A stretch of DNA of 64,000 nt from Firm-04 sp964392175 (GCA_964392175.1 CAYMOJ010000003.1:1-64000), one strand, 5' to 3'. Counted from the first letter of the stretch, positions 17,126 through 25,607 are shown. The notes: generated by a model from the sequence alone, not told the origin. Numbers and translations are program-made.

Positions 17126-17764
17126 TTACTGTTTGCTTGAAAGTTTTCCCTCTTCCATGAAGTAAACCTCATCACACAAGCAAGAAATATCCTCTTTGTT
17201 ATGGCTTGCCAGCAAAACAATTGCACCTTGTGCAGCGGCGGTCTTGATATCGCCGCGGATGCGCTCCACGCTCGCCTCATCCAAGGCATTGGTCGGCTCA
17301 TCCAGCATCAGCAACTCGGGCTTTTCCATAAATGCCTGTGCTAAGGCGATTTTCTGCTTCATACCCAGAGAATATTTCCGAACGGGTCTGGTATCATCGG
17401 GATCCAACCCGACTTTTACAATTGCTTCTCGAATATCCGCATCTGTAATGATCTTTTGGATTCCGGCTAATAGTTTTAGATTCTGGAAGCCGGTAAATTC
17501 CGGATACAGTCCAATGTTTTCGATCAGCAGACCCAGTCGGGGGATATAGTCGATTTCCCGATACAAGCGTTTCCCATTCCAACGGATTTCCCCCTCAGTG
17601 GGGCGTACCATGCCTGAGATACTGCGGATCAGCATGGTTTTGCCTGAGCCGTTTCTACCGACCAACCCGTAGATTTTTCCACTTTCCAGCGTCAGGCTCA
17701 CTTGATCGAGAACGGTGCGGTCTTGTATGGTTTTGGTTACTTTGTCTAACACCAATGTATTCAT
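17126..17764 (-). CDS. ABC transporter ATPase of ABC-2/LanF type (module B)
   Basis: A 212-residue ATPase with Walker A GRNGSGKT, signature YSLGMKQKIALAQA, Walker B LLMLDEPTNALDE and the LLASHNKED switch region. The ATG at 17764 is preferred to a TTG two codons upstream because AGGAAGGAG is correctly spaced from it. It is the last gene of the module B operon (exported protein, permease, anchored protein, permease, ATPase). It is a paralogue of the module A ATPase. It probably powers the two permeases encoded upstream; the substrate is unknown. Confidence 0.93.
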   Translation of the reverse strand: MNTLVLDKVTKTIQDRTVLDQVSLTLESGKIYGLVGRNGSGKTMLIRSISGMVRPTEGEIRWNGKRLYREIDYIPRLGLLIENIGLYPEFTGFQNLKLLAGIQKIITDADIREAIVKVGLDPDDTRPVRKYSLGMKQKIALAQAFMEKPELLMLDEPTNALDEASVERIRGDIKTAAAQGAIVLLASHNKEDISCLCDEVYFMEEGKLSSKQ

Positions 17765-17788
17765 TGTCAAGCTCCTTCCTATTAGATC

Positions 17789-18589
17789 TTATACAGCATC
17801 TTGATCCTTCAGACCCAAGTCACATCGTTTTACCAAAGCCATTCCTATCAGTACAAGAATGACACAATGCAGAATGATCGCGCCTAGCATCCAACCGATG
17901 GATGCAATCTGAGAATTGCCCAAAAAAACGGCTGAATATACGCTTGTGATCGATTGCCATGCACGATTCGGGCGATTCCAGAACAGATAAAACGGTACAA
18001 AGATCATTGACAGACACCATATTGCAGAGCTGCTCAAAAAGCCTATGGAAGAGCCGTATAATAGGGATATCAGGCTTTGAAGCAGAGCGAACGAAAAGCA
18101 GATACCGCAAACGGAGATCCAGACCCTTGCGGCAGATGGAACCAGCACGGATGCAGGTAATGCTTTCAACTGCGGAGACAAAAACGCGAACAGTTCCGCA
18201 GTATATATAGTAGCTGCTGCGCAGGCAAACAAAAAGAGTTGCAGGCATCTGCCCAGAAACCGTTTTGCTCGACTTTTCAGACGGCAGATGACATAGACCT
18301 GATCGGCTGTCCAATCCGAATAAACAAGCGGCCCGAAAAGGCATAGAAAGAGCCAAAACGGAATGCCCTTAAAGATCGCCATGGAAATGGTTATATTCCA
18401 TGGGGAATCGCCCTCACAACCTAACATCCATGTCATCATAAGAATGGGTAATTCTTCAGCTTCAATGGGTTCTGTGGATGCACCATGCCGAGAGATCAAG
18501 AAAACAATTGCGGTAACGATTGCTATCAGAAAAAACGAGATCATTCTGCGCAAGGCGTTGTTGTTTGGCAAAAATGAACGTAGCTTCAT
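17789..18589 (-). CDS. ABC-2 type permease-like membrane protein (module B, second)
   Basis: A 266-residue membrane protein with about six hydrophobic helices. It starts MKLRSFLPNNNALRRM and overlaps the previous gene by 4 bases (ATGA). The ATPase gene follows after 24 bases. No catalytic motif is visible. It is called a permease from topology, length and position next to a stand-alone ABC ATPase, and is probably one of the two membrane subunits of module B. Confidence 0.8.
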   Translation of the reverse strand: MKLRSFLPNNNALRRMISFFLIAIVTAIVFLISRHGASTEPIEAEELPILMMTWMLGCEGDSPWNITISMAIFKGIPFWLFLCLFGPLVYSDWTADQVYVICRLKSRAKRFLGRCLQLFLFACAAATIYTAELFAFLSPQLKALPASVLVPSAARVWISVCGICFSFALLQSLISLLYGSSIGFLSSSAIWCLSMIFVPFYLFWNRPNRAWQSITSVYSAVFLGNSQIASIGWMLGAIILHCVILVLIGMALVKRCDLGLKDQDAV

Positions 18590-19299
18590 GATGTCACATC
18601 CTTCGGGGAAATACCATAATAGTCAAACATATCCTGCTTGGCTTTGTAGTATGCATCGATCATTTCCTGCTTACAGTAAAATACCTCGTTTTCGTGGTAA
18701 TCACTATATATACAGTTCGGGCTGTCAATCAGGCGATTTTCTGTGTTTTGCAAGTCGTAACAAATACTAGTGCTACTGATGCGGTACAAGATGCTTTCTC
18801 CATTCACTAGATTGTTAACTCCGATTACGATCAAATAGATATGCCCCTTTTTGAGGTAATTCATTCCACCCTGAAAGCGCAATTCTGTTTCTTCACTTGA
18901 TACCATTATTTGTGAGAAAGTACCATAGCGAATTAAGTCAATGGTCTGTCCTTCTAAAGTGGTATCGCCATCCAGTACCTGCTTGATTTCCATGGGATAA
19001 ATGGTGCAGCCACTGGCGTAGCGATTATCTCCTTTGGATTCGGCAAGTACTACAATATATTTGTCTCCAAACCTTTCAGATAATTTCTTTAACTGCTCAA
19101 GTTGCTCCTCAGCAGTAGGCACATTGCTAGCATTGGCGTCTTTATCATATGTATGGTACAAACTTGCTGGCAGATCTGCGACTGCGGTTTCATCACCAGT
19201 TACCAGAAGCCCATAATCATGCACATTGTTGCGCACAAGCATAAGGGACACCATGCCAAGAGCTACGATCATTGCTTGTATGAGGAAGAATTTACGCAT
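18586..19299 (-). CDS. Membrane-anchored extracytoplasmic protein in ABC module B
   Basis: A 237-residue protein with one N-terminal hydrophobic helix (MRKFFLIQAMIVALGMVSLMLV) and no lipobox Cys, so it is probably an anchored domain outside the membrane. The start at 19299 has GAAAGGAG about 8 bases upstream. The body has a segment GDKYIVVLAES and a stretch of beta-strand character (EETELRFQGGMNYLKKGHIYLIVI). The family was not recognised. It occupies the place a lipoprotein takes in lantibiotic immunity loci (LanI), but no similarity to LanI is claimed. A short degenerate copy of its 3' region lies at 20854-20886. Confidence 0.75.
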   Translation of the reverse strand: MRKFFLIQAMIVALGMVSLMLVRNNVHDYGLLVTGDETAVADLPASLYHTYDKDANASNVPTAEEQLEQLKKLSERFGDKYIVVLAESKGDNRYASGCTIYPMEIKQVLDGDTTLEGQTIDLIRYGTFSQIMVSSEETELRFQGGMNYLKKGHIYLIVIGVNNLVNGESILYRISSTSICYDLQNTENRLIDSPNCIYSDYHENEVFYCKQEMIDAYYKAKQDMFDYYGISPKDVTS

Positions 19300-19319
19300 A
19301 AAGATGCTCCTTTCCGGCG

Positions 19320-20168
19320 TCAGTCCAGCAGATCTTGTTTGGATCTCCACCATAAAATGCCACCGCACAGTAAAACCAACACGGCACAAACACCCCAGAA
19401 ATAGGAATAAGTAGAGAAATAGTACAAATCCCCGGTTTTTACATAATCAACCAGACTCCAGTTCATGGTAAGATCCGCGGAGTTGCTTTGCAGCATTACA
19501 CCTGCAGTGAGCAACATCAGCATAGGGAATACAGACAGATGCGTATATTTTTTGATAAAAAAGGTGCTTGTATAGCTAACCAGAGAAGAGACCGCACCCA
19601 GGCAACCGACCATGGCTGCTGATAGCAGATTCGTTAGCTGTGGGTGAACCAGCCAAAGCTTTGTCAGCCAATTTGCCTGTAAAGAGGAGTTATCATCGCT
19701 TTGGATAGACCAATTAGTGTATTGCTCATACATATTGTTGCCTACGACGTCTTGCATAGTCTGCGGCATCAGCAGGTGGTTAACCAGAATGTTGACCGCA
19801 AGTGGAATAAAAAAGATGACAAACCCACCCACCATGCAGGCGATCGCTTTGGCAAAAAAATAGGAGCGCACGCCGCCCCTTGCTGTCAGTGGAAAATATG
19901 CGTGTAATTTTCGATCTATAGCAAAGGAAGTTGCGAAGGGAAACAACGATAATATTGGCAAAATGAAATACAAAACGTCGCTAAGTTTAGAACCATGGCA
20001 AAAGAGGTAAGCGTAAACACGATCCGGTATCGCGGAGATATCATTGCCTTTCAAGTGATTCACTAGCATCAGCAAAGTGGGGAACAGAAAAGCCAAAGCA
20101 AGCATCAGGCTAAAGGAGATCCAAAATCCACGCTTTGAGAACATTAACTTACATTGTGTACGAATCAT
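19320..20168 (-). CDS. ABC-2 type permease-like membrane protein (module B, first)
   Basis: A 282-residue membrane protein with about six helices and a large external loop (NNMYEQYTNWSIQSDDNSS). It starts MIRTQCKLMFSKRGFW behind GAAAGGAAG. It follows the small exported protein by 57 bases in the same transcription unit, with no terminator between. With the permease at 17.8-18.6 kb and the ATPase it completes a LanFEG-like set. The call rests on topology and context. Confidence 0.82.
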   Translation of the reverse strand: MIRTQCKLMFSKRGFWISFSLMLALAFLFPTLLMLVNHLKGNDISAIPDRVYAYLFCHGSKLSDVLYFILPILSLFPFATSFAIDRKLHAYFPLTARGGVRSYFFAKAIACMVGGFVIFFIPLAVNILVNHLLMPQTMQDVVGNNMYEQYTNWSIQSDDNSSLQANWLTKLWLVHPQLTNLLSAAMVGCLGAVSSLVSYTSTFFIKKYTHLSVFPMLMLLTAGVMLQSNSADLTMNWSLVDYVKTGDLYYFSTYSYFWGVCAVLVLLCGGILWWRSKQDLLD

Positions 20169-20225
20169 ATGTGCTTCCTTTCATGTAAGCCGATGCCAAA
20201 GTTTGGCATCGGCTCATCGTACTGC

Positions 20226-20642
20226 TTATGCGAAATCCCAGCTACCAGAGATGATACGGTCGCCAGTACCCCACAAAATAGTGGAGCGAGTGTTAATAGC
20301 CCATAAATTAACAGGATATCCTGTGGAATAAAGAGTATCCTCGAACTCCCATGTATCCGTTCCCTTAAAGGTGAAGGTGTCATATTCTTTGCCAGTGCTA
20401 TCCTCCAAAGTCATCTTCACATTGCCGTTGCCACTGCCCCAGTTTGTTACCTTCACTTCGCCACAAGTGACGTTGGTAAAGTTCAGGTTGGTGGCTAGGG
20501 CGGTTTCGCCAGTGTTCTGGATTTTCACATTGGAAAATGTGCCGTACAATGCTGACGCAGCAGCGGGCATTGCAGCCACCCCCAAGAGTGCCAAGGTCGC
20601 ACCTGCGACAACGGTGTTTTTTACGATTTGCTTGATGTTCAT
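20226..20642 (-). CDS. Small Sec-exported protein heading ABC module B
   Basis: A 138-residue exported protein. The signal peptide MNIKQIVKNTVVAGATLALL ends near AAASA, leaving about 108 mature residues predicted to be mostly beta strand (NVKIQNTGE, GEVKVTNWGSG, TFTFKGTDTWEF) with one Cys and a C-terminal SGSWDFA. The family was not recognised. It is the first gene behind a perfect consensus promoter and precedes a complete ABC-2 transporter. This layout resembles Sec-exported bacteriocin loci of the lactococcin 972 kind (exported protein, membrane protein, ABC ATPase), but that is an analogy from gene order, not from sequence. Confidence 0.75.
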   Translation of the reverse strand: MNIKQIVKNTVVAGATLALLGVAAMPAAASALYGTFSNVKIQNTGETALATNLNFTNVTCGEVKVTNWGSGNGNVKMTLEDSTGKEYDTFTFKGTDTWEFEDTLYSTGYPVNLWAINTRSTILWGTGDRIISGSWDFA

Positions 20643-20690
20643 AATGTATCATCCTGTTATTAATTTCTGCCAATCGCTGGCAACAATTGT

Positions 20691-20719
20691 ATTATAGCAC
20701 AATTTCCTTTACTTGTCAA
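20691..20719 (-). promoter_or_regulatory. Consensus promoter of ABC module B
   Basis: On the minus strand a perfect TTGACA (20719-20714), 17-bp spacer and TATAAT (20696-20691) with TGTGC before the -10, about 50 bases before the exported-protein start. Confidence 0.93.
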
Positions 20720-20853
20720 TAATTATTTTTCAAAAATATACAATGTACTGAAAAAAACTGACGATTTGCACATAGACTTCGTGCGCAAACGTACGATTTT
20801 ACAGCGAATTTGCCAAAAACGAAAAGACCGATGCCTTATGAGATGCGAGAAAT

Positions 20854-20886
20854 CGTTTTTGTGGTAATCACTATATACAGTTCGGG
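20854..20886 (-). pseudogene. Degenerate fragment of the module B anchored-protein gene
   Basis: 33 bases match 18687-18721 (35 bases) in the 18.6-19.3 kb gene with one substitution and a 2-base TA deletion. On the minus strand it reads DPNCI followed by a stop, where the intact gene reads SPNCIYSDYHEN. It is probably debris of a lost paralogue upstream of module B. Confidence 0.6.
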
Positions 20887-20954
20887 TCAAAATCGCCAAT
20901 ACGCCCCAAAGAATATAACATTATGCTATGGAAACAAATGGAGCTTCTTCGAAA

Positions 20955-21112
20955 GGGTATACTATTATATATGCGCGTATGCAAAGCGATTGAAGCGTTT
21001 TTGATGCCGTCTCCTGCGGGGGGTATACTATTATAATATGTGCATATGCAAGGTGCAACATCCATCCTGTTATCGAAAGCTTCGGCAATCTATACTATTA
21101 TAATAGTATAGA
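20955..21112. repeat. Three AT-rich TATACTATTATA elements spaced about 67 bp
   Basis: Copies lie at 20955-20986, 21021-21053 and 21089-21112. The first two share about 28 of 32 bases, ending in ATGCGCGTATGCAA or ATGTGCATATGCAA. The third is a perfect 24-base palindrome centred between 21100 and 21101. The intervening 34-35 base segments are unrelated. They fill the gap between module B and the NuoE-like operon, where no gene was found in about 550 bases. Confidence 0.8.
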
Positions 21113-21171
21113 CGCGTGAAACATATCATTCGCTACGCTATCAAACCTTGAAAACTGCGTGTGTCTCACCC

Positions 21172-21200
21172 TTGACGAATCGGCGAAGCTGTGCTATAAT
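21172..21200 (+). promoter_or_regulatory. Promoter of the NuoE/NuoF/GltD-like operon
   Basis: TTGACG (21172-21177), 17-bp spacer, TATAAT (21195-21200), about 70 bases before the first start codon. The spacer again ends in TGTGC. Confidence 0.88.
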
Positions 21201-21271
21201 GAAACATTAGAAACGCTTTTGTGACCGTGAAAAATCGGGATCGCCCTTTGTGGCGAAGAAATGAGGAGCTT

Positions 21272-21769
21272 ATGCAGTGTGAATGTGCAAATCGTAGTAG
21301 CGACCTTTCTCTACTAGACGATGTGCTGAATACTTATGCCACTGTGCCGGGCAGTCTGATTACCATTTTGCAGCAGGCACAGACAATTTACGGTTATCTG
21401 CCAATGGATGTGATCTATCATGTTGCGGCGAAAACAGGCAGTACTCCCGCAAAAGTTTTGGGCGTGGCTACGTTTTATACGCAGTTTCGCTTTCAACCGG
21501 TGGGAAAGTACTTGATCATGCTGTGCAACGGTACTGCTTGCCATGTTAACGGCAGCGAACGCGTTGCGAAAGCTGTTTGCGATTATTTGCAGATCGAAAA
21601 CGGTGGTACTTCTGCCGATGGATTGTTTTCATTCAGCATCGTCGCTTGCCTGGGATGCTGTTCACTTTCCCCTGTGATGATGATCAACGAGGAAACCTAT
21701 GGCAATCTGACCCCCGAAAAAGCTGTGTCGATCTTGCAGGCACTGCGTGATAAGGAGGGCGTATCATGA
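21272..21769 (+). CDS. NuoE-like [2Fe-2S] subunit (thioredoxin-like ferredoxin)
   Basis: A 165-residue small subunit of a soluble flavin-based redox complex. The thioredoxin-like domain has the four Cys ligands of one [2Fe-2S] cluster: two in LCNGTACHVNG and two in VACLGCCSLSP. The ATG at 21272 is chosen because GAGGAG precedes it; an upstream GTG has no site. It overlaps the next gene by 4 bases (ATGA). In homologous complexes this subunit passes electrons to or from the NuoF-like flavoprotein encoded next. It matches the smallest subunit of Stn- and Hyd-type bifurcating enzymes. Confidence 0.92.
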   Translation: MQCECANRSSDLSLLDDVLNTYATVPGSLITILQQAQTIYGYLPMDVIYHVAAKTGSTPAKVLGVATFYTQFRFQPVGKYLIMLCNGTACHVNGSERVAKAVCDYLQIENGGTSADGLFSFSIVACLGCCSLSPVMMINEETYGNLTPEKAVSILQALRDKEGVS

Positions 21770-23529
21770 GTTATCGTGTTGTTGTAGGACAAGGCAGTTG
21801 TGGTATCGCAGCAGGTGCCAATAAAGTGTATGATGTGTTAGCGGATGCCCTTGCGCAAAGTGATGTGCAGCTTTGCATCAGCGGTTGTATCGGAATGTGC
21901 TGGCTAGAGCCAATCGTGGATATTTACCGCGATGACGTGCTTGCTATGCGCTTGGTGAAAATGACCACTGATGCAGCAAAAATCGTTGCGGACGCTTGCA
22001 AGAAAGGGGAGCTTTCTGCCCTTGCACCCTATGTGATCACCGAAGAGGACGCTGCCTTTTTGACGCAACAGACCCGTATTGTGCTGCGTAATTGTGGCGT
22101 CATAGATCCGGAATCGCTGGAAAGTGCATTGCAGGCCGATGCGTATACCGCATTGCGTAAGGTTCTTTCGGTGCAGGATGGAATGTCCCCTGAAGCGGTG
22201 ATCGAATGCATCAAAGAATCGGGACTTGCCGGCAGAGGTGGCGCGGGATTTCCCACATGGTTTAAGTGGAATGCAGCAAGGCAATCCGCAAGTGAGGAAA
22301 AATATCTCATCTGCAATGCTGATGAGGGTGATCCAGGCGCATTTATGGACAGAGCTGTGATTGAGTCCGACCCCCATGCGTTGATTGAGGGGATGCTGAT
22401 CGGTGCTTATGCCATTGGCGCAAAAGAAGCTGTGGTGTATGTGCGCGCTGAGTATCCGTTGGCGATCCGGCGATTGCATACGGCCATTGCACAGGCAAGG
22501 CAGGCTGGATTAGTTGGAAAAAATATCATGGGCAGCGGCTTCTCCTGTGAATTCCGTGTGAAGGCAGGTGCGGGCGCGTTTGTCTGCGGAGAGGAAACGG
22601 CTTTGATCGAATCGTTGGAGGGAAAGCGTGGGATGCCACGCCTGAAACCACCGTTTCCTGCCGCATCGGGATACTGGCAGCAGCCCTCGAATATTAATAA
22701 TGTAGAAACATTTGCCAACGTTTCGTGGATTATCAATCACGGCGGTGCAGCATTTGCAGCCATAGGGACTGCGCATTCAAAGGGGACAAAAGTATTTGCG
22801 CTAACAGGTAAAATCAAGCGTGGTGGCTTGGTGGAAATTCCTATGGGTAAAACGCTGCGCGATGTGATTTTCGGTATCGGTGGCGGTATTCGCGATGACA
22901 GAGCCTTTCAGGCGGTGCAAATGGGTGGCCCCTCAGGAGGCTGTATCCCTGCGGAACTGTTGGATACCGTGATTGATTATCAGACTTTAGCAGCCACGGG
23001 TGCAATCATGGGTTCGGGCGGTATGGTCGTTATGGATGATACCACCTGCATGGTTGCTATGGCAAAGTTCTTTCTCGATTTTACCGCAGATGAATCTTGC
23101 GGTAAATGCGTCCATTGCCGTATCGGGACAAAGCGTATGCAGGAGATCCTCTCACGCATGACCGAAGGCAAGGGCAAAGCCGGTGATATTGCGTTGTTAG
23201 AGGAGCTTTGCCTTGCTATAAAAGATGGCGCACTTTGCGGTTTGGGGCAAACGGCGCCCAATCCTGTGCTGAGTGCCATACGCTATTTCCGTCCGCAGTT
23301 TGAGGCGCATATTCAAGAACATCATTGCCCTGCGCACGCCTGCACGGCACTGCTGCAATATCATATTGATGAGAATGCCTGCCGTGGGTGTACTCTTTGT
23401 GCAAAAAAATGCCCTGTACACGCCATTTCCGGCAAGACAAGGTCTGTCCATGTGATCGATCAAGCAGTTTGTATTCGTTGCGGACAATGCAAAACAAGCT
23501 GTCAGTTCGGTGCGATTACCGTGGCGTGA
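21766..23529 (+). CDS. NuoF-like NAD(H)/FMN iron-sulfur flavoprotein
   Basis: A 587-residue NADH-binding subunit. Domains in order: an N-terminal thioredoxin-like ferredoxin (Cys in GQGSCGIAAGA and LCISGCIGMC), the NuoF core with GRGGAGFPTWFKW and the FMN/NAD motif CNADEGDPGAFMDR, an SLBB segment, a [4Fe-4S] site CGKCVHCRIGT, and a C-terminal 2x[4Fe-4S] ferredoxin (CRGCTLCAKKCPVH and CIRCGQCKTSC). This order is that of HydB/StnB-type proteins rather than respiratory NuoF. The protein is soluble; no membrane Nuo subunits are present. Confidence 0.95.
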   Translation: MSYRVVVGQGSCGIAAGANKVYDVLADALAQSDVQLCISGCIGMCWLEPIVDIYRDDVLAMRLVKMTTDAAKIVADACKKGELSALAPYVITEEDAAFLTQQTRIVLRNCGVIDPESLESALQADAYTALRKVLSVQDGMSPEAVIECIKESGLAGRGGAGFPTWFKWNAARQSASEEKYLICNADEGDPGAFMDRAVIESDPHALIEGMLIGAYAIGAKEAVVYVRAEYPLAIRRLHTAIAQARQAGLVGKNIMGSGFSCEFRVKAGAGAFVCGEETALIESLEGKRGMPRLKPPFPAASGYWQQPSNINNVETFANVSWIINHGGAAFAAIGTAHSKGTKVFALTGKIKRGGLVEIPMGKTLRDVIFGIGGGIRDDRAFQAVQMGGPSGGCIPAELLDTVIDYQTLAATGAIMGSGGMVVMDDTTCMVAMAKFFLDFTADESCGKCVHCRIGTKRMQEILSRMTEGKGKAGDIALLEELCLAIKDGALCGLGQTAPNPVLSAIRYFRPQFEAHIQEHHCPAHACTALLQYHIDENACRGCTLCAKKCPVHAISGKTRSVHVIDQAVCIRCGQCKTSCQFGAITVA

Positions 23530-23549
23530 AAGGAGGGGAGCAAACAGAT

Positions 23550-25607
23550 ATGGCTGACATGATTACAATAACTATCAATGGCAAAATTTGCCACTGTGCA
23601 GCAGGCAGCACGATCTTGCAGGCGGCTGCGGCAAATGGTTTGGAGATCCCGAATCTTTGCAATGATGCAAGCGTGAAGGTGTATGGTGCTTGCGGGATGT
23701 GCGCTGTAGAGGTTTTGGATGATGGCAACGGCAAACCGCTGCCAAAGTTGTTGCGTGCCTGTTCTGCCAAAGCGGCGGACGGTTATGTGGTACGCTATGA
23801 TACCGAACGCGCCAATCAGGCAAGAAAAATTGCACTGGAGCTGTTGATGAGCGATCATACCGGTGATTGCATCGCGCCTTGCAGTCTTGCCTGCCCTGCC
23901 GGAACGGATTGTCAGGGCTACGTGAAGCAAATCGCACAAGGCGATTACCATAAGGCAATGCAGATTGTGAAGGAAAAATTACCTTTGCCTGCATCTATCG
24001 GTAGAGTATGTCCTCACCCTTGCGAGCAACAATGTCGCAGGAGGCTGGTAGAATCACCCATTTCTATTGCCTTTTTAAAAGCCTTTGCTGCTGATCGCGA
24101 TTTGGAACACGATCCTTATCGCGCGCAATGTGCCCCTGAAAGCGGTAAGCGTGTTGTCGTGGTGGGTGGTGGTCCTGCGGGGCTAACCGCCGCGTATTTC
24201 TTGCGCAGAAAAGGTCATGCCGTGACCGTGCTGGATGCTGCACAGAAAATGGGCGGTATGCTGCGATATGGTATTCCGGCATATCGTCTGCCAAAGGATG
24301 TGCTCGACCGTGAGATCACAGAGATTGCAGCCACAGGCGTGATCTTGCAAAACGGCGTGCGCCTGGGAAAAGACATCACATTGGAGCAGCTGCGTAGTGA
24401 CTATGATGCGGTGATTCTGGCAGTGGGCGCGTGGCAGTCTATGCGGATGGGCTGCGCTGGCGAGGAGTTGGACGGTGTGATCGGCGGCATCACATTTTTG
24501 CATGATATTTCATCAGGAGAGGACGCACTCCCTGATCTTCATGGAAAGTCTGTGGCAGTATGTGGTGGCGGAAATACTGCTATGGATGCCTGCCGTTCGG
24601 CGGTGCGTTGCGGTGCAGAGAATGTGTATGTGATCTATCGCCGCACCCGCGAAGAAATGCCTGCTGATCCTGTGGAAATCGAAGAATCCATGGAAGAGGG
24701 CGTGATTTACAAATATCTGACCAACCCCGCCGAGATCCTAGGCGAAAATGGGCAGGTGAAGGCTGTAAAGCTGCAAATCATGGAACTGGGTGAACCTGAT
24801 GCCTCTGGCAGACGTTCGCCTGTGCCTGTTGCAGGGAAATTTGAAGTGCTGCCGGTGGATATGGTCATTATGGCGATCGGACAGAAGCTTTTGCCCGAAG
24901 GACTTGATGGCATCGAATTGACTCGTAAGGGCACGATCGCTGCCGACGAGACCACCTTTACCACCAATTTGAAAAATGTGTTTGCAATTGGTGATGCGAC
25001 CAATCGTGGGGCAGATATTGCCATTGCCGCGATCGGTGAGGCGAACCGCTGCGCTGAGGTGGTGGACTCTGCACTGCGTGGCGCAATGCAGCCTGTGACG
25101 CAGCCGTTCCTTTCTAAAAGAATCGTTACCGCTGAAATGCTTGCGGATCGCAAAAAAATTGCAAGATGCAAAATGCCTGCTCGTGATGCAGCGGTACGCC
25201 GCCACGATTTTGAGGAGGTCAACCTTGGCTTGACGGAAGAAATCGCCAGAGCCGAGGCAAAACGTTGTCTGGAGTGTGGCTGCCATGATTATACCGACTG
25301 TAAATTGATCCGATATGCGAATCAGCAAGAGATCCATCCGGAACGGTTGGCGGGGCAGAAGCATACTGCCGAAACAGAGCGAAAGCTCGTGTGTATTGAG
25401 CGTAACAGTGGGAAATGTATTCTATGCGGCTTATGTGTGCGCGTGTGTGAAGAAGAAGCAAAGCAAGGTATTCTGGGGCTTGTGGGCAGAGGCTTTTCTA
25501 CCGCCATTCGCCCGGAATTTCGCAATGCGGAAACGGTCGCTGTTTGCAAGGAGTGCCGTAAGTGCGTCAACCTTTGCCCGACAGGGGCATTGAAGCTGTT
25601 GAAGTGA
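23550..25607 (+). CDS. GltD/NfnB-like FAD/NAD(P) oxidoreductase with ferredoxin domains (StnA-like)
   Basis: A 685-residue fusion. It has an N-terminal [2Fe-2S] ferredoxin (LCNDASVKVYGACGMC...RACS), a GltD-type segment with CxxxCxxxCP and CPHPCEQQCRR clusters, an FAD Rossmann motif VVVVGGGPAGL, and a second dinucleotide motif VCGGGNTAMDA with VIYRRTREEMPA (NADPH type). The C-terminus has Cys clusters CILCGLCVRVC and CKECRKCVNLC. The ATG at 23550 follows AAAGGAGGGGAG; an upstream frame overlapping the previous gene is spurious. With NuoE- and NuoF-like partners it matches the Stn family of bifurcating NADPH/NADH/ferredoxin transhydrogenases. No hydrogenase H-cluster or molybdopterin domain is present. 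Confidence 0.9.
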   Translation: MADMITITINGKICHCAAGSTILQAAAANGLEIPNLCNDASVKVYGACGMCAVEVLDDGNGKPLPKLLRACSAKAADGYVVRYDTERANQARKIALELLMSDHTGDCIAPCSLACPAGTDCQGYVKQIAQGDYHKAMQIVKEKLPLPASIGRVCPHPCEQQCRRRLVESPISIAFLKAFAADRDLEHDPYRAQCAPESGKRVVVVGGGPAGLTAAYFLRRKGHAVTVLDAAQKMGGMLRYGIPAYRLPKDVLDREITEIAATGVILQNGVRLGKDITLEQLRSDYDAVILAVGAWQSMRMGCAGEELDGVIGGITFLHDISSGEDALPDLHGKSVAVCGGGNTAMDACRSAVRCGAENVYVIYRRTREEMPADPVEIEESMEEGVIYKYLTNPAEILGENGQVKAVKLQIMELGEPDASGRRSPVPVAGKFEVLPVDMVIMAIGQKLLPEGLDGIELTRKGTIAADETTFTTNLKNVFAIGDATNRGADIAIAAIGEANRCAEVVDSALRGAMQPVTQPFLSKRIVTAEMLADRKKIARCKMPARDAAVRRHDFEEVNLGLTEEIARAEAKRCLECGCHDYTDCKLIRYANQQEIHPERLAGQKHTAETERKLVCIERNSGKCILCGLCVRVCEEEAKQGILGLVGRGFSTAIRPEFRNAETVAVCKECRKCVNLCPTGALKLLK

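Noticed and set aside
20955..21112. CRISPR-like spacing: ~32-bp repeats separated by 34-35 bp
   Set aside because: The repeats are not identical, the third shares only half the unit, there are just three, and no cas gene is nearby. The elements are AT-rich palindromes.
21272..25607. Bifurcating [FeFe] hydrogenase or respiratory complex I operon
   Set aside because: No H-cluster motif, no NuoG catalytic subunit and no membrane Nuo genes; the third gene is GltD/NfnB-like.
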